Positions 1 to 8,121 of a stretch of 64,000 nucleotides of DNA are shown here, in pieces; within the stretch, counting starts at the first letter, position 1, and each line of letters starts with the position of its first letter. The notes beneath the pieces were generated by a model that saw nothing but the letters and a program-made list of their open reading frames with translations, ran no database searches and had not been told where the DNA came from. The translations under genes were made by a program, and so were the position numbers. The DNA is taken from NCBI RefSeq assembly GCF_027744825.2, contig NC_071335.1:10889001-10953000 (forward strand). Direction: 5' to 3'. Source of the stretch: Synchiropus splendidus (Eukaryota; Chordata; Actinopteri; Syngnathiformes; Callionymidae).

Positions 1-685
1 CTGGATTACAGAGACATTTTTAGGATGGTTTTCTTTTTTTTGCACCGGCCGAAGACACAGAACAGTTTTAATGTAAAAAAATATTCAGGCAACACTTGAT
101 CATGCGTGAGATTTGTCATTTTATTTTACTTTGAAAACAGTGACGGGAACACTGATCAAGTTTTGTCACATGAAACGTCTCACCCACTCATTTCCACCCA
201 CATTGTCTTTTTTTTTTAGTACAATATTTTTGCCCTATTCTGTAAATATAATCAACGTCACTGTGACAGTTTTCAAATGAGAAACAATCTGAACTCAGCT
301 GGCATTATGAGACACAGCTGCACTACTCTCAATGTCCAGTGGACGACAGAGCATCTCTCACCGAGAGAAAAATGAGAAACCAACAAATGAAACTCACCCT
401 AACTGACTCTCGCTAACAGAATTGCTCTGCGACTGCAGCAGAAACAGACACATCACACAGTTTTATGGTCTCCTTGAGCAGATGCTTGTCTTGCTGCTGC
501 AAAAAGTGGGAAACATTTGTGTGTGCTGCCACCAAGTGACGCACCTTGAGGAGACAGAAAGGGCCTTGCTCCGTCTTTGAATCAGAAATATTGCCATCGA
601 AGAAATCCATCCTGTTGTTGTTTTTTTTTTCTTCGAGCTAGCTAGCAGACGTGGAAATAGAGCTTCCAGCAGTCTCAATATGCAA

Positions 686-739
<54 letters not shown>

Positions 740-1144
740 ACGTAGCCGCTGCCTACGAGTGACAAGGTGAACCTCATTCACTTCTGTTTGCTGATGATCA
801 CCAAAGGTCAGCTGAAGGTTTTCTCCCAGGTTCTCTCCAAACTTATCTCAAGCTGGATCAAAACTTAGATCAAATTTATTGGTTTGCTTGAGTCAACAAC
901 AGATCTCAAGCTTCAGTCATTCGATGCTTTCCTCACACTCAGCTACTTGATGAGGTATTTTGGTGAGGTGTGTAACAGATCTGCATCTGGCTTAACCGGA
1001 TTGACGGATTGAGTGATTCAATTGGATTTAGGAAGCGAGTAAGTGAACAAAAGCCTCAAACATGGATGGTAAGCTTATTGTTTTTTTCAGGTGTTATATC
1101 TTCTTGAGAGATTATTAACCTTAAGCTTGTTTGATACGATGCAG
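1..1144 (+). other. crmp1: crmp1 intron (3' part), no exon seen
   Basis: The sequence upstream of the first recognisable crmp1 exon shows no CRMP-like reading frame on the plus strand, so the window opens inside an intron. It contains a long AT dinucleotide run at about 693-735. Short open frames on both strands here have no coding character, and one simply reads through the AT repeat. The intron ends at GATGCAG just before position 1,145, with a weak pyrimidine tract. The preceding exon, which would encode the sequence before the conserved GDLQ motif, must lie left of position 1. Confidence 0.8.
684..735. repeat. (AT)n microsatellite
   Basis: This is a near-pure AT/TA dinucleotide run, preceded by a short ATACAT stretch, inside the crmp1 intron. 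It is the source of a spurious minus-strand frame rich in Tyr-Ile repeats. No function is implied. Confidence 0.95.
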
Positions 1145-1286
1145 TGGCGACCTGCAGGCCGTGGGCAGTGCACATTGTGCGTATAGCACGTCTCAAAAAG
1201 CAATTGGCAGAGAGAACTTCACTCTTATCCCTGAAGGAATCAATGGGGTGGAGGAGAGGATGAGCGTCGTCTGGGACAAAGCTGTG
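1145..1286 (+). CDS. crmp1: crmp1 coding exon (GDLQ...WDKAV), internal
   Basis: This is the first of five plus-strand exons of collapsin response mediator protein 1. CRMPs are cytosolic phosphoproteins with a dihydropyrimidinase fold but no hydrolase activity. They form tetramers, bind tubulin and other cytoskeletal partners, and relay semaphorin 3A and reelin signals during axon and dendrite growth. The exon is 142 nt, a length I recall as typical at this place in the family. It enters after GATGCAG with one base completing a split codon, then reads [15 protein letters not shown] and [28 protein letters not shown] sequence, ending at GTG|GTGAGT. The HC-YST and PEG-NG-EERM pattern fits CRMP1 better than DPYSL2, 3, 4 or 5. 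Only the C-terminal 249 of about 572 residues lie in the window, so the start codon is absent. Confidence 0.93.
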
Positions 1287-1363
1287 GTGAGTCCATTAGG
1301 AACATTTTTCATTCCACAACTGTGTTTTTGTGCGCTAAACTGCTATACCCTAATGTCCTTCAG

Positions 1364-1534
1364 GCCATGGGGAAGATGGATGAGAACCAGTATGTGGCTG
1401 TCACGTCCACCAACGCAGCTAAAATCTTCAACCTGTACCCTCGAAAAGGAAGGATAGCAGCGGGCTCCGACGCTGACATTGTCATCTGGGACCCTGACAG
1501 CATGAAAACCTTCGCAACCAAAGTCCATCATTCG
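1364..1534 (+). CDS. crmp1: crmp1 coding exon (GKMDEN...NLYPRKGRI)
   Basis: This 171-nt, 57-codon exon is in phase 0 at both ends, entered after CCTTCAG and left at TCG|GTAATA. It encodes the highly conserved family block [19 protein letters not shown], then NLYPRKGRI and a GSDAD-VIWDPDS segment. This is the C-terminal part of the amidohydrolase-like fold, where the chain returns to the small beta-sandwich domain. The intron before it is only 77 bp. The residue after WDKAV is Met where I recall Thr in the human family (AMGKMDEN against ATGKMDEN). All of the block is open, and I see no frameshift or missing conserved residue. Confidence 0.96.
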
Positions 1535-2206
1535 GTAATACAGCAGCAGAACAATCGTACAAGAAGATCAAATCTATCTCAGAAGATTAGAACCCTACAC
1601 AACATGTGTGTGTAATACAAGGCAACTGAATGAGGTCAGAGTGGTCCCTAATGTGAGGAGAATGAATTATGAGTCTTTTTTTTTAAAGGTTCATAACAAA
1701 CACTGAGGTCTGTCTGCCAGTGTGGCATCATCTTTGCTTTGGGAAAGGACCATGACTTCATCTGCAACTATTTTTACTCATTGTTGTCTACAATGAATGG
1801 TGTTTTTATTCATAAATGGTGATGATTAATATCGTAAAATGGCTGGCGTGTCAGACAGTGGGTAATGTATTCAGTCTGCAGTGTCTCCCTCACAGCCTGA
1901 TCCAGACGGGCTCTGCTTTAGGTTATAATCCCCTTTCACCCCACACCCACACTTTGCTCTCCACCCTTCCCCCTGTATTTAGACTCTCACTGATCCTATA
2001 TGCCCCAAGCCTTTTATTTATTCATCCCTACATCCTCCCCTTTGCTGCATTATCCTGCATGTTTTATGTCCAAGGATACTTGGCTCACGCTCGCAAGCGC
2101 AGCAGATTTATACAGCATATCTGTTCTGAATGGTTGGCTCAGAGTTTCCACTTCCATTACAGTGCTTGATGCCGTTTGTATTTGCCCTCCTTTTCCTTCT
2201 TTCCAG
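1535..2206 (+). other. crmp1: crmp1 intron, 672 bp
   Basis: The intron runs from GTAATA to a strong pyrimidine-rich acceptor (CCTCCTTTTCCTTCTTTCCAG). It carries no recognisable repeat or nested gene. Open frames crossing it are extensions of the flanking exons. Confidence 0.9.
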
Positions 2207-2386
2207 GCATCAGATTACAATATATTTGAAGGTCTGGAGTGTCACGGAGGACCCGCAGTGGTGCTGAGCCACGGTCGGGTGGTGTGTGAGGACGGGAAGC
2301 TGCAGGCTCTGAAGGGTGCCGGCCGATTCATTTCTCGCAAGCCTTTCCCCGACTTTGCCTACCAGCGAGTCAAGTTCAGAAACCAG
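2207..2386 (+). CDS. crmp1: crmp1 coding exon (YNIFEG...KFRNQ)
   Basis: This 180-nt, 60-codon exon is phase 0 at both borders (TTCCAG|GCATCA and AACCAG|GTACAG). It encodes the YNIFEGLECHG motif, a VVLSHGRVVCEDGK strand pair, and GAGRFISRKPFPDFAYQRVK. The wording ECHG, RKPFPDF-YQRVK and -RN- is the CRMP1 version of this region; the other family members have KRIKAR or KKLVQR at the YQRVK position. The segment completes the dihydropyrimidinase-like core that precedes the flexible, phosphorylated tail. There is no sign of decay. Confidence 0.95.
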
Positions 2387-2841
2387 GTACAGAGAGCTGT
2401 TCTCATGGATGAAGTGAAGGACTTATCAACCATTTTACTCCGAGTTGCCTCTTTCTAGAATAAAGATTTTAATTTGAAGGGGCAAATATGTTATTAAATC
2501 CCTGTGTGTAATCTCATGTTTGTAATCTCAAAGTCACATCAAATTAAAGTTGACACTTGAAACACTCCGTTTACATTGAAATAGCGTCTGGGACTACAAA
2601 AATGGCCGATGCATCGGGCCCTTCCGGTTTACTGAAGCATTTAGAGCAACTAAAATACAGTTTTTAACAAAAACAAAATTGGCTCAAGTGTTGTCTTGAC
2701 AAGACGTAGTTGCTGCATTTGAACACGTCAGTCAGCATGTGACGTCAGATGACGTCCAACTGATATGAGGCGTGCTGTCATGGTTCACGGTGTCGAGATG
2801 TTCTAGCGTCAGCTCTAACCAGTTCTTTCCATTGTCTTCAG
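2387..2841 (+). other. crmp1: crmp1 intron, 455 bp
   Basis: The intron begins GTACAG and ends ATTGTCTTCAG. It has three TGACGTC-like or GACGTC half-palindromes close together at about 2,738-2,757, which may be chance. No repeat element was recognised. Confidence 0.9.
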
Positions 2842-3007
2842 GTGAAATGTAAGCAGGGTGTTAGCCGCGGCCAGTATGACGGACCTGTGTATGACGTCAT
2901 TCATACTCCAAAATACATCACTCCTTCGCCCTCTGCCAAAACTTCACCGACCTCACACCTCCCTCCGCCAGTGCGCAATCTGCACCTGTCCAACTTCAGC
3001 CTATCAG
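2842..3007 (+). CDS. crmp1: crmp1 coding exon with phosphorylation tail
   Basis: This 166-nt exon covers the start of the intrinsically disordered C-terminal tail. After [13 protein letters not shown] it reads [16 protein letters not shown], then [16 protein letters not shown]. The Thr of ITP, the Ser four residues later and the Ser of TSP four further on match the GSK3-type ladder (numbered 514, 518 and 522 in mammalian CRMPs). The last Ser is followed by Pro, as needed for Cdk5 priming, and the HTP Thr corresponds to 509. The NLH-S-FSLSG motif is shared by all CRMPs. The exon ends with one base of a split Gly codon at TCAG|GTAACA. Confidence 0.95.
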
Positions 3008-3090
3008 GTAACAGCTCTCAAGCCTTGTTACAGGAGTGAGTGCTGAACTGTGTTTGTAGCAACTGAGGTTCCTATTCTCTCTATTTACAG

Positions 3091-3182
3091 GGGCTCAGAT
3101 TGACGATAACGTCCCTCGCAGATCTGGCCATCGCATTGTAGCACCCCCTGGTGGACGCTCGAATATTACCAGTCTTGGTTAA
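3091..3182 (+). CDS. crmp1: crmp1 terminal coding exon and stop
   Basis: The exon starts after CTATTTACAG and completes the split Gly codon. It encodes [20 protein letters not shown], then GRSNITSLG, followed by TAA at 3,180-3,182. The [18 protein letters not shown] ending is the CRMP1 ending; DPYSL3 and DPYSL4 end in SITSLS-like forms and DPYSL5 is quite different. The intron before it is 83 bp. Together the five exons give 249 residues with consistent phases (2/0/0/0/1), which supports an intact and expressed gene. Confidence 0.96.
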
Positions 3183-3905
3183 ACCTGTGTGTCGCCGGAT
3201 TTCACCTTCTGTCCACGAAGGAGCCACACAATGTTACTGTTATCCTCCAAGGGACAATCATCATCGTCATCATCATCACTGAGAGCTGCATGTGATATAA
3301 TCGAATATGAATAACAATCAGCACAATGTGCGTGTCTCACTCAACAGTCAATTAACACCCACTGTAGATGTCAGCACATCAGCACCCCATGGTGGGATGT
3401 CACCAACTTTGAGATTGTTCGACGTGCTCTGTAGTTTTTCTTATTGATGCTACAAACCCCTTGTGTCACCGTGCACGTCTGACACACAGCCCCCTTCCTC
3501 ACAGACACACTCACACACTGCATGGAGGGATGTTTCAGTGTTGAAATGCTGGAGTCGTTCTTCTATAGCAGGAACAGCAACATGGTGTTCGAGCCACTTG
3601 TGCATTCACTGGCGCTCTCACTGACATGACTGAAGCCTGCTTTAAACATTTAAGGGTTTTCACTGGGGAACCAAACAATCATTTCCAGCTAAATGTGAAG
3701 GATTAAAAAAAAAAGTGTGAAACGTGTGATTGTGCTCAGTAAGGGCTTTAGGTTCCGCCGCTCCTCAAAAACACTGTTTAATGTTGTGATGTGTTGTTTT
3801 TTTCTGTTCTGTTCTGCTCTACGTCACTCTTTCATTTGCTTGTGTTCGGTGTCTAACATGGAAAGTTATGAACAATAAAGACAATAAAAGATTTCCCCCC
3901 TGCTG
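3183..3905 (+). other. crmp1: crmp1 3' UTR
   Basis: The sequence downstream of the stop contains a short TCATCATCG/TCATCATCA run (about 3,258-3,281) and ends near two overlapping-range poly(A) signals. The 3' end is inferred from those signals; no transcript evidence is available here. No long reading frame is present. Confidence 0.7.
3874..3888 (+). terminator. crmp1: crmp1 poly(A) signals (two AATAAA)
   Basis: Canonical AATAAA hexamers lie at 3,874-3,879 and 3,883-3,888, about 690 nt after the crmp1 stop. A C-rich then GT-rich stretch follows within 30-80 nt, a usual arrangement for cleavage and polyadenylation. Confidence 0.75.
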
Positions 3906-4010
3906 GTTCGTGATTGCACATGTGGACAATAATTATTTGCATTTTCCTTTGTTGTGTTGTCACTGCTGTTCCTGGATTCATAGAGTGTTCCGTGTCTTCC
4001 ACTCCTCCAG

Positions 4011-4208
4011 GCGAACGAGTCAGACTCCAGCATGTGTCAAAATGGCTTTGACTACAGCGACTCCGTGGCTCTGCTCTTCGTCTCTCCCTTGATGCCTGAA
4101 ATGCCCAAGGCCCTGGCTAAAGATCATGCTGTGCATCTGACCTCCACCTTGCTCTCCAGCCAGCCTGTCACCGACCTGCCCTGTCTACACGGAGCGGTGC
4201 TTCTCTAA
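4011..4208 (+). CDS. Unassigned exon-like open frame ending in TAA
   Basis: I do not recognise this protein. Immediately after a good acceptor (CTTCCACTCCTCCAG) there are 65 open codons, beginning ANESDSSMCQNGFDYSDS and ending PCLHGAVLL before TAA. Composition looks coding: few rare codons and an acidic/serine start followed by a hydrophobic stretch (VALLFVSPL). It lies only about 120 bp past the crmp1 poly(A) signals on the same strand. It could be the last exon of a small separate gene, an alternative crmp1 3' exon, or the end of an old retrocopy. Joining from the phase-1 crmp1 donor does not keep this frame, so a crmp1 isoform is less likely. The downstream 230 bp lead to a LINE-like tail. 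Confidence 0.25.
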   Translation, partial: ANESDSSMCQNGFDYSDSVALLFVSPLMPEMPKALAKDHAVHLTSTLLSSQPVTDLPCLHGAVLL

Positions 4209-4364
4209 TGCTCCTGACAAGTGGGCTCCCCTTCGCTCGGGCAGCACAGCTTGCTATAGATGGACTCAGACGGCAGGATCATCTCGAGTTTGTTCAGGAC
4301 TGTCTGCTCCACTGCCTGACTCATGCACTCCTGCTCTCTAGCCTGAATAATTCCAATAATTATT

Positions 4365-4446
4365 TTATTTTATTTTATTTCGAAGCACTTTCCTAGTTGG
4401 TGGAACCCCCACTGACCATGGCAATAAATTCTATTCTGATTCTGAT
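4365..4446 (+). mobile_element. LINE-type 3' tail fragment (ATTCTG repeats)
   Basis: The stretch from the TTTTATTTTATTT run through GCACTTTCCTAG, CCCACTGACCATGGCAATAAA and ending ATTCTGATTCTGAT closely matches 55,148-55,225 in the same orientation. An AATAAA followed by short ATTCTG tandem units is characteristic of the 3' end of CR1/L2/Rex-like non-LTR retrotransposons in fish. No coding portion is attached, so this is a severely 5'-truncated copy. The family name is an inference. Confidence 0.6.
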
Positions 4447-5442
4447 GCCTCTATTGATATCGACTAGTGCCACTAGGGGTCAGTCTCCGCTCTATCATTT
4501 GGTTTGGTTGTCAACGTCCATCATTTTCAAACCAAGCGCGCCACCTACTGGGCAATAAAAACGAGGACATGGTTTTATTAGACTTCCCCAGGCTTCTTGT
4601 TGTTTCCAGCACGAGACAAAAGAAGTAGTGGTGTTGTTCACTTTTGTAACGCAAGGGGGCAGCAGATGCTCAAGCGTGAGCGCGAGCTCAAACACTAGGC
4701 GGAGGATAACGGGCCAGAAGCGCGATTTAAATTCCCTTCAGGTAAAGACGGCGGCTCAATCTAATGAAGAATACAGATAACCGACGATAGTAGTTAATCT
4801 CTTAAATGAATCAAGCTTTATATCAATTACCCTTCGTCGGGAAGAGTTGAACGCACTTGACGAATGATTAAAGTTACATTATCTAAATGGATTCTTTTTA
4901 GAAATAAACAAGATAATGACAGAACAGAACAGTCCTGACCACAACTGAAATTAAACTTAAAACTTAAAAATATTGCTTGTGTGAAAAAACGGCGGAAGGA
5001 GGCGCTATTGCACAGAGAGGCGCAAAAATGACCCAAATTATAAAAAATAAAATAAATAGATTAGACTAGATGTCCTTTATTTGTCCCACAGTGAAATACT
5101 TACATATTAACGTCAAGCAGACTATGTACGCAGAATTGTTTGGTGGAACCTGAATACCACCGGACATGTATTTCGTTTCTTAGACAAAAATATGAAGGGG
5201 GCACTTCATAAACTATTCTGCAAAACACTGTCAGTTTTCCAGAGAGAGAGAGAAACATGAGGATTATTGTAATGACGCAGCAGCCACCATGTCATTTGTC
5301 ATATGATTGTTAAGCAAGGTGTGGTGTAGCACGGACTGTGAATTCTAAGTCAAATTCAGACCACTATCGTTGTGGCAATTAACACGTATAGAGGAGGCGA
5401 CAAACTAAATCACCAAGGGGTCAAACTTTAAAACACAATCCA
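4447..5442. other. Intergenic, one GC-rich segment
   Basis: No gene was identified. A CpG-richer block at about 4,640-4,760 (GCGTGAGCGCGAGCTC, CGGGCCAGAAGCGCG) ends with CCCTTCAG|GTAAAG, which could be a first exon with a plus-strand splice donor at 4,742. This would suit a promoter for the exon-like stretch at 5,943, but that is speculation. The rest is AT-rich and includes an L2-like tail near 5,052. Confidence 0.4.
5052..5105 (-). mobile_element. L2-like LINE 3' end, antisense
   Basis: The plus strand reads AAATAGATTAGACTAGATG then CCTTTATTTGTCCCACAGTG. Its complement is the familiar CACTGTGGGACAAATAAAGG-type 3' terminus of L2-like LINEs in fish. Only the tail is visible, with no reverse transcriptase segment nearby. 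Confidence 0.5.
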
Positions 5443-5444
5443 GG

Positions 5445-5684
5445 TTATGAGCCAGTTCTATTCCAGGAAGTAGAGTCTGGACAGAACGCTAAATCCATCA
5501 ATCTCCAGTTGTCCAAGTGTCTGAGGTTCACTGTTGCCTCTGCTCCTCCTTGAAACACCAAACATACATCAACAACATTTCTACTTCTCATCGCTTCCAT
5601 CAGGGTTTTCAAAGTGTCCTCACTAATTCTTATGGGTCCTGACAAGCACTGGAGATCATCTGGTTTGCCGCTCTTTCTGACCAT
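5445..5684 (-). CDS. Unrecognised minus-strand ORF, 79 codons
   Basis: This open frame has protein-like content: a charged start (MVRKSGKPDDLQCLSGPI), a probable helix (SEDTLKTLMEAMRSRNV) and hydrophobic strands (VVDVCLVFQGG). It ends SWNRTGS and a stop. I recognise no family. The frame is closed by an in-frame TAA 12-15 nt upstream of the AATGGAATG start, and no neighbouring exon could be paired with it. It may be one exon of a degraded gene, part of a transposon, or chance. It would be the right strand for a gene convergent with crmp1. Confidence 0.2.
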   Translation of the reverse strand: MVRKSGKPDDLQCLSGPIRISEDTLKTLMEAMRSRNVVDVCLVFQGGAEATVNLRHLDNWRLMDLAFCPDSTSWNRTGS

Positions 5685-5942
5685 TCCATTCTTGAGGTTC
5701 TTTTAATTCAAGACTCGAATCATAAAATACAAATAATATCATAATAATAAGGGAAATGGCTGCATGCGGCCCTTGAGCAAGGCTTTGTCCTGGTCTGCTT
5801 TAGGCACTTACTACATAGCCTTGAGCAAAATTCCTGAGGCTTGGAGCAATCTGTCTCTTACCTTTATCTGTGTGTAGAAATTAGGTTAGAAAAAGAACAA
5901 GACCAGAACTGCGTGTGGAACTATATCACTGCATCCTTTTAG

Positions 5943-6174
5943 GGGGACGATTAGGAGTGCAAATCCAGTGGACTTGCTTGGTGTTGTACTGGACGAGGCC
6001 AAGTCAGACGCCAGGAAGGTTTGTTCAAGTTCTGCCCCAGCTAATGATCCTTTAAATAAGCCGGAGCAAAGCCAGATGCTCCACTGCACAACAAGAAAAT
6101 CACACATCGATTATCAAAGTGCTGAAATGGAGGACATTTATCTCGCGAACCATCATAGGTGGAACAGCATCTCA
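5943..6174 (+). CDS. Unassigned exon-like open stretch
   Basis: A 232-nt stretch lies between a CATCCTTTTAG acceptor and a strong donor (ATCTCA|GTGAGT). In the frame after one leading base it encodes 77 codons, including ANPVDLLGVVLDEAKSDARK, HCTTRKSHIDYQ and EMEDIYLANHHRWNSIS. Codon choice is mixed and the amino acids look protein-like. I do not recognise a domain. No compatible upstream or downstream exon was firmly found. A later plus-strand stretch at about 6,950-7,069 begins after TCATTTTCAG and can read through TAGQMIPDNITFREMSRLLQ to a TGA. Together these may be remnants of one small gene between crmp1 and pcdh7, but chance is not excluded. Confidence 0.25.
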
Positions 6175-6391
6175 GTGAGTCATGCATATTGATGATCTTG
6201 AACCAAATTATGCTCAATGTGTTTCTCGGGTGATAAGTCAAGAGGCAAAGCCTCTCTGCTACTAGTTCCCATGCACCACTGACAGAGTGAAAATATCCAG
6301 TTATTTCTGGTTATTCATTATTTTTTGGAAAAATAAAAACTAAGTGAATCAGGCAACAAACAATAAAGGAACATCCAACTTCCGCTGCCTC

Positions 6392-6418
6392 AATTTCAGT
6401 CAAGAATTGACTGAAATT
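6392..6418. repeat. Perfect 12-bp hairpin, 3-nt loop
   Basis: AATTTCAGTCAA is followed by GAA and then its exact reverse complement TTGACTGAAATT. It lies in AT-rich intergenic DNA with no gene nearby on either strand to which it could serve as a terminator. Confidence 0.9.
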
Positions 6419-6419
6419 C

Positions 6420-7569
6420 TTCCCACCCCAGTCTGGATCCGGCAAAACTCACTGTGAAGAAACTTTAAGGGGCGATGATCGCCCCACAAGAGCAGCCCAC
6501 ACTGATGTCAGCTTGTCATTTCAACACCTTCTATTGATTTTGTGCAGCTCTGGAGGAGGGGGATTGTTTGGCCTCTTGACCCTCAGAGCAATAAGCTTTT
6601 AATTAGAAGACCTGACCTTTTTGTCTTGTGTCCCTGTGAAAGTGTGCCGAGACTTGGGTTCATGACACCAATTACAGGGAAACTAGTATGTCCACAGTCG
6701 CGACAGTATGTCGCAAAGTGGCGGAAACTTTATTCCAACCTTGTCAAGTCACGTTTCGTACAGTAGCGAGATGATAATACAAAATTAAATACAAAAATTA
6801 TATTCTTATAATGTATAAAGAGTGTGCATAATATTCAAGCTTTGGTTGTCACGATTCTGTGTTGTTACCCTCAGGATTTCCGTTCATGAGATGGGGAAAC
6901 TGTGCATCATGTCCTTGAGGGTACAGGTATATTGTGTTCATCATTTTCAGATACGCCTCGACTGCAGGACAAATGATTCCAGACAACATCACCTTCAGAG
7001 AGATGAGCAGACTGCTACAGCCATCTGCTCTGGGACCGAACCAAAGCAGTGTAATATCCAGCTTATGAGACCAAAGTTTCTATTCTCTGCAGTCACACAA
7101 ATAGAATACAGAACCTGCGTGATCATTTGCGTACTCTGCATCTGATGGTGAACGCGTTGGTGGTTTACTCACTAAACTTGGCAGATCTGACTCATAGAGC
7201 ACAACTTTTTTTTCCCCTAACATATTAAAAGCTGTTTTTTTGGGGTTAAATTGAAATTTTGTCATACTACAAGTGTGAGGAAAAATCAACCATGATTTAG
7301 GCCAGAGGATCATCCTTACTCCAGCGCCATTGTTGACTTTCTAAAAACTACTATTCCTGGCTAAAAGGTTCATTTTAAGTTTGCCAACACATTCTCCCTC
7401 GCAAAGATCAAAGAGCGACTGTGTTCAAGTGGACTTTTACACGCACTAAGTCAGCCTTCTGCATTCCATGTTGCTGCATAGGTGTTTCAAAGCATTCACA
7501 TGTTGTTCCTTCTGACTGACATTTCAAAAGGATGGAGCTCTCATCACTACTTCAACTTATACTTGGTAT
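6420..7569. other. Intergenic, no firm feature
   Basis: Apart from the possible terminal exon-like stretch near 6,950-7,069 described with 5,943-6,174, this segment shows only short, non-conserved open frames. No repeat family was recognised. Confidence 0.5.
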
Positions 7570-7675
7570 TAGAGATGGGAATTGATAGGATTTAACGATT
7601 CCGATTCAATTATCGATACTGCTCAATGGTTCGGTTCCTTAGTGATTCCCTTAGCAATTCTCAATGAGAAAAAAT
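7570..7675 (+). mobile_element. hAT-like element end
   Basis: The sequence opens TTAGAGATGGGAATTGATAG and continues with ACGATTCCGATTC, TTATCGATACTG and repeated GATTC/CGATT words. That is the terminal pattern of common nonautonomous hAT elements in fish genomes. The distal end was not identified, so the length is uncertain. No transposase sequence was seen. Confidence 0.5.
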
Positions 7676-8043
7676 GGAGAGATAAACAGTATAAATAGAT
7701 TAAGGTATTGTTTTAGATTTTTACAATTCCATTTACGATACTACCTACTGAAAGACCAAGAGTTAAATCAGGAGCAAAAAAACATGTTATTAAACTAAAC
7801 AAGGCAACCTGAGCTGTGCTGTCTGATCTGGAACTGGAAATGAACCCTGTGACACCTGAACCATGAAACAGTTGACAGAGAGCTCCAGGCCTTTATTGGT
7901 CCATGTGAACAATTTAAAACATCTATGTACATGTATGCATCTCATTTGCTCATCGTGCTTAAGCATGGCATTTAAAATGATGCGTTCAGTATTGTGCCTG
8001 AGTTGGGTTCTGGTTATTATCGTGGGTGCAGGACAACCACACA

Positions 8044-8121
8044 TGGGGACAGTTCACTACATCACCATTAAAAAAGCAGGGTAGTCGTGTGTTTTTATAG
8101 AGATGTAGCGAACTGTCCCCA
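8044..8121. mobile_element. 78-bp fold-back mini-element
   Basis: The left arm TGGGGACAGTTCACTACATC (8,044-8,063) and the reverse complement of the right arm (8,102-8,121) agree at 19 of 20 positions, enclosing a 38-nt loop. The symmetry stops sharply at both outer ends, as expected for short terminal inverted repeats of a deleted DNA transposon. No clear target-site duplication is visible. A second partial match to the arm tip (ATGTCCCCAACG) lies just outside, at about 8,134. Confidence 0.6.

Noticed and set aside
463..777. Minus-strand frame with a long Tyr-Ile repeat
   Set aside because: It is a translation of the (AT)n microsatellite inside the crmp1 intron and has no conserved flanks.
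1343..1531. Minus-strand open frame opposite a crmp1 exon
   Set aside because: It is the antisense shadow of the conserved GKMDEN exon; the plus strand has splice borders and family identity.
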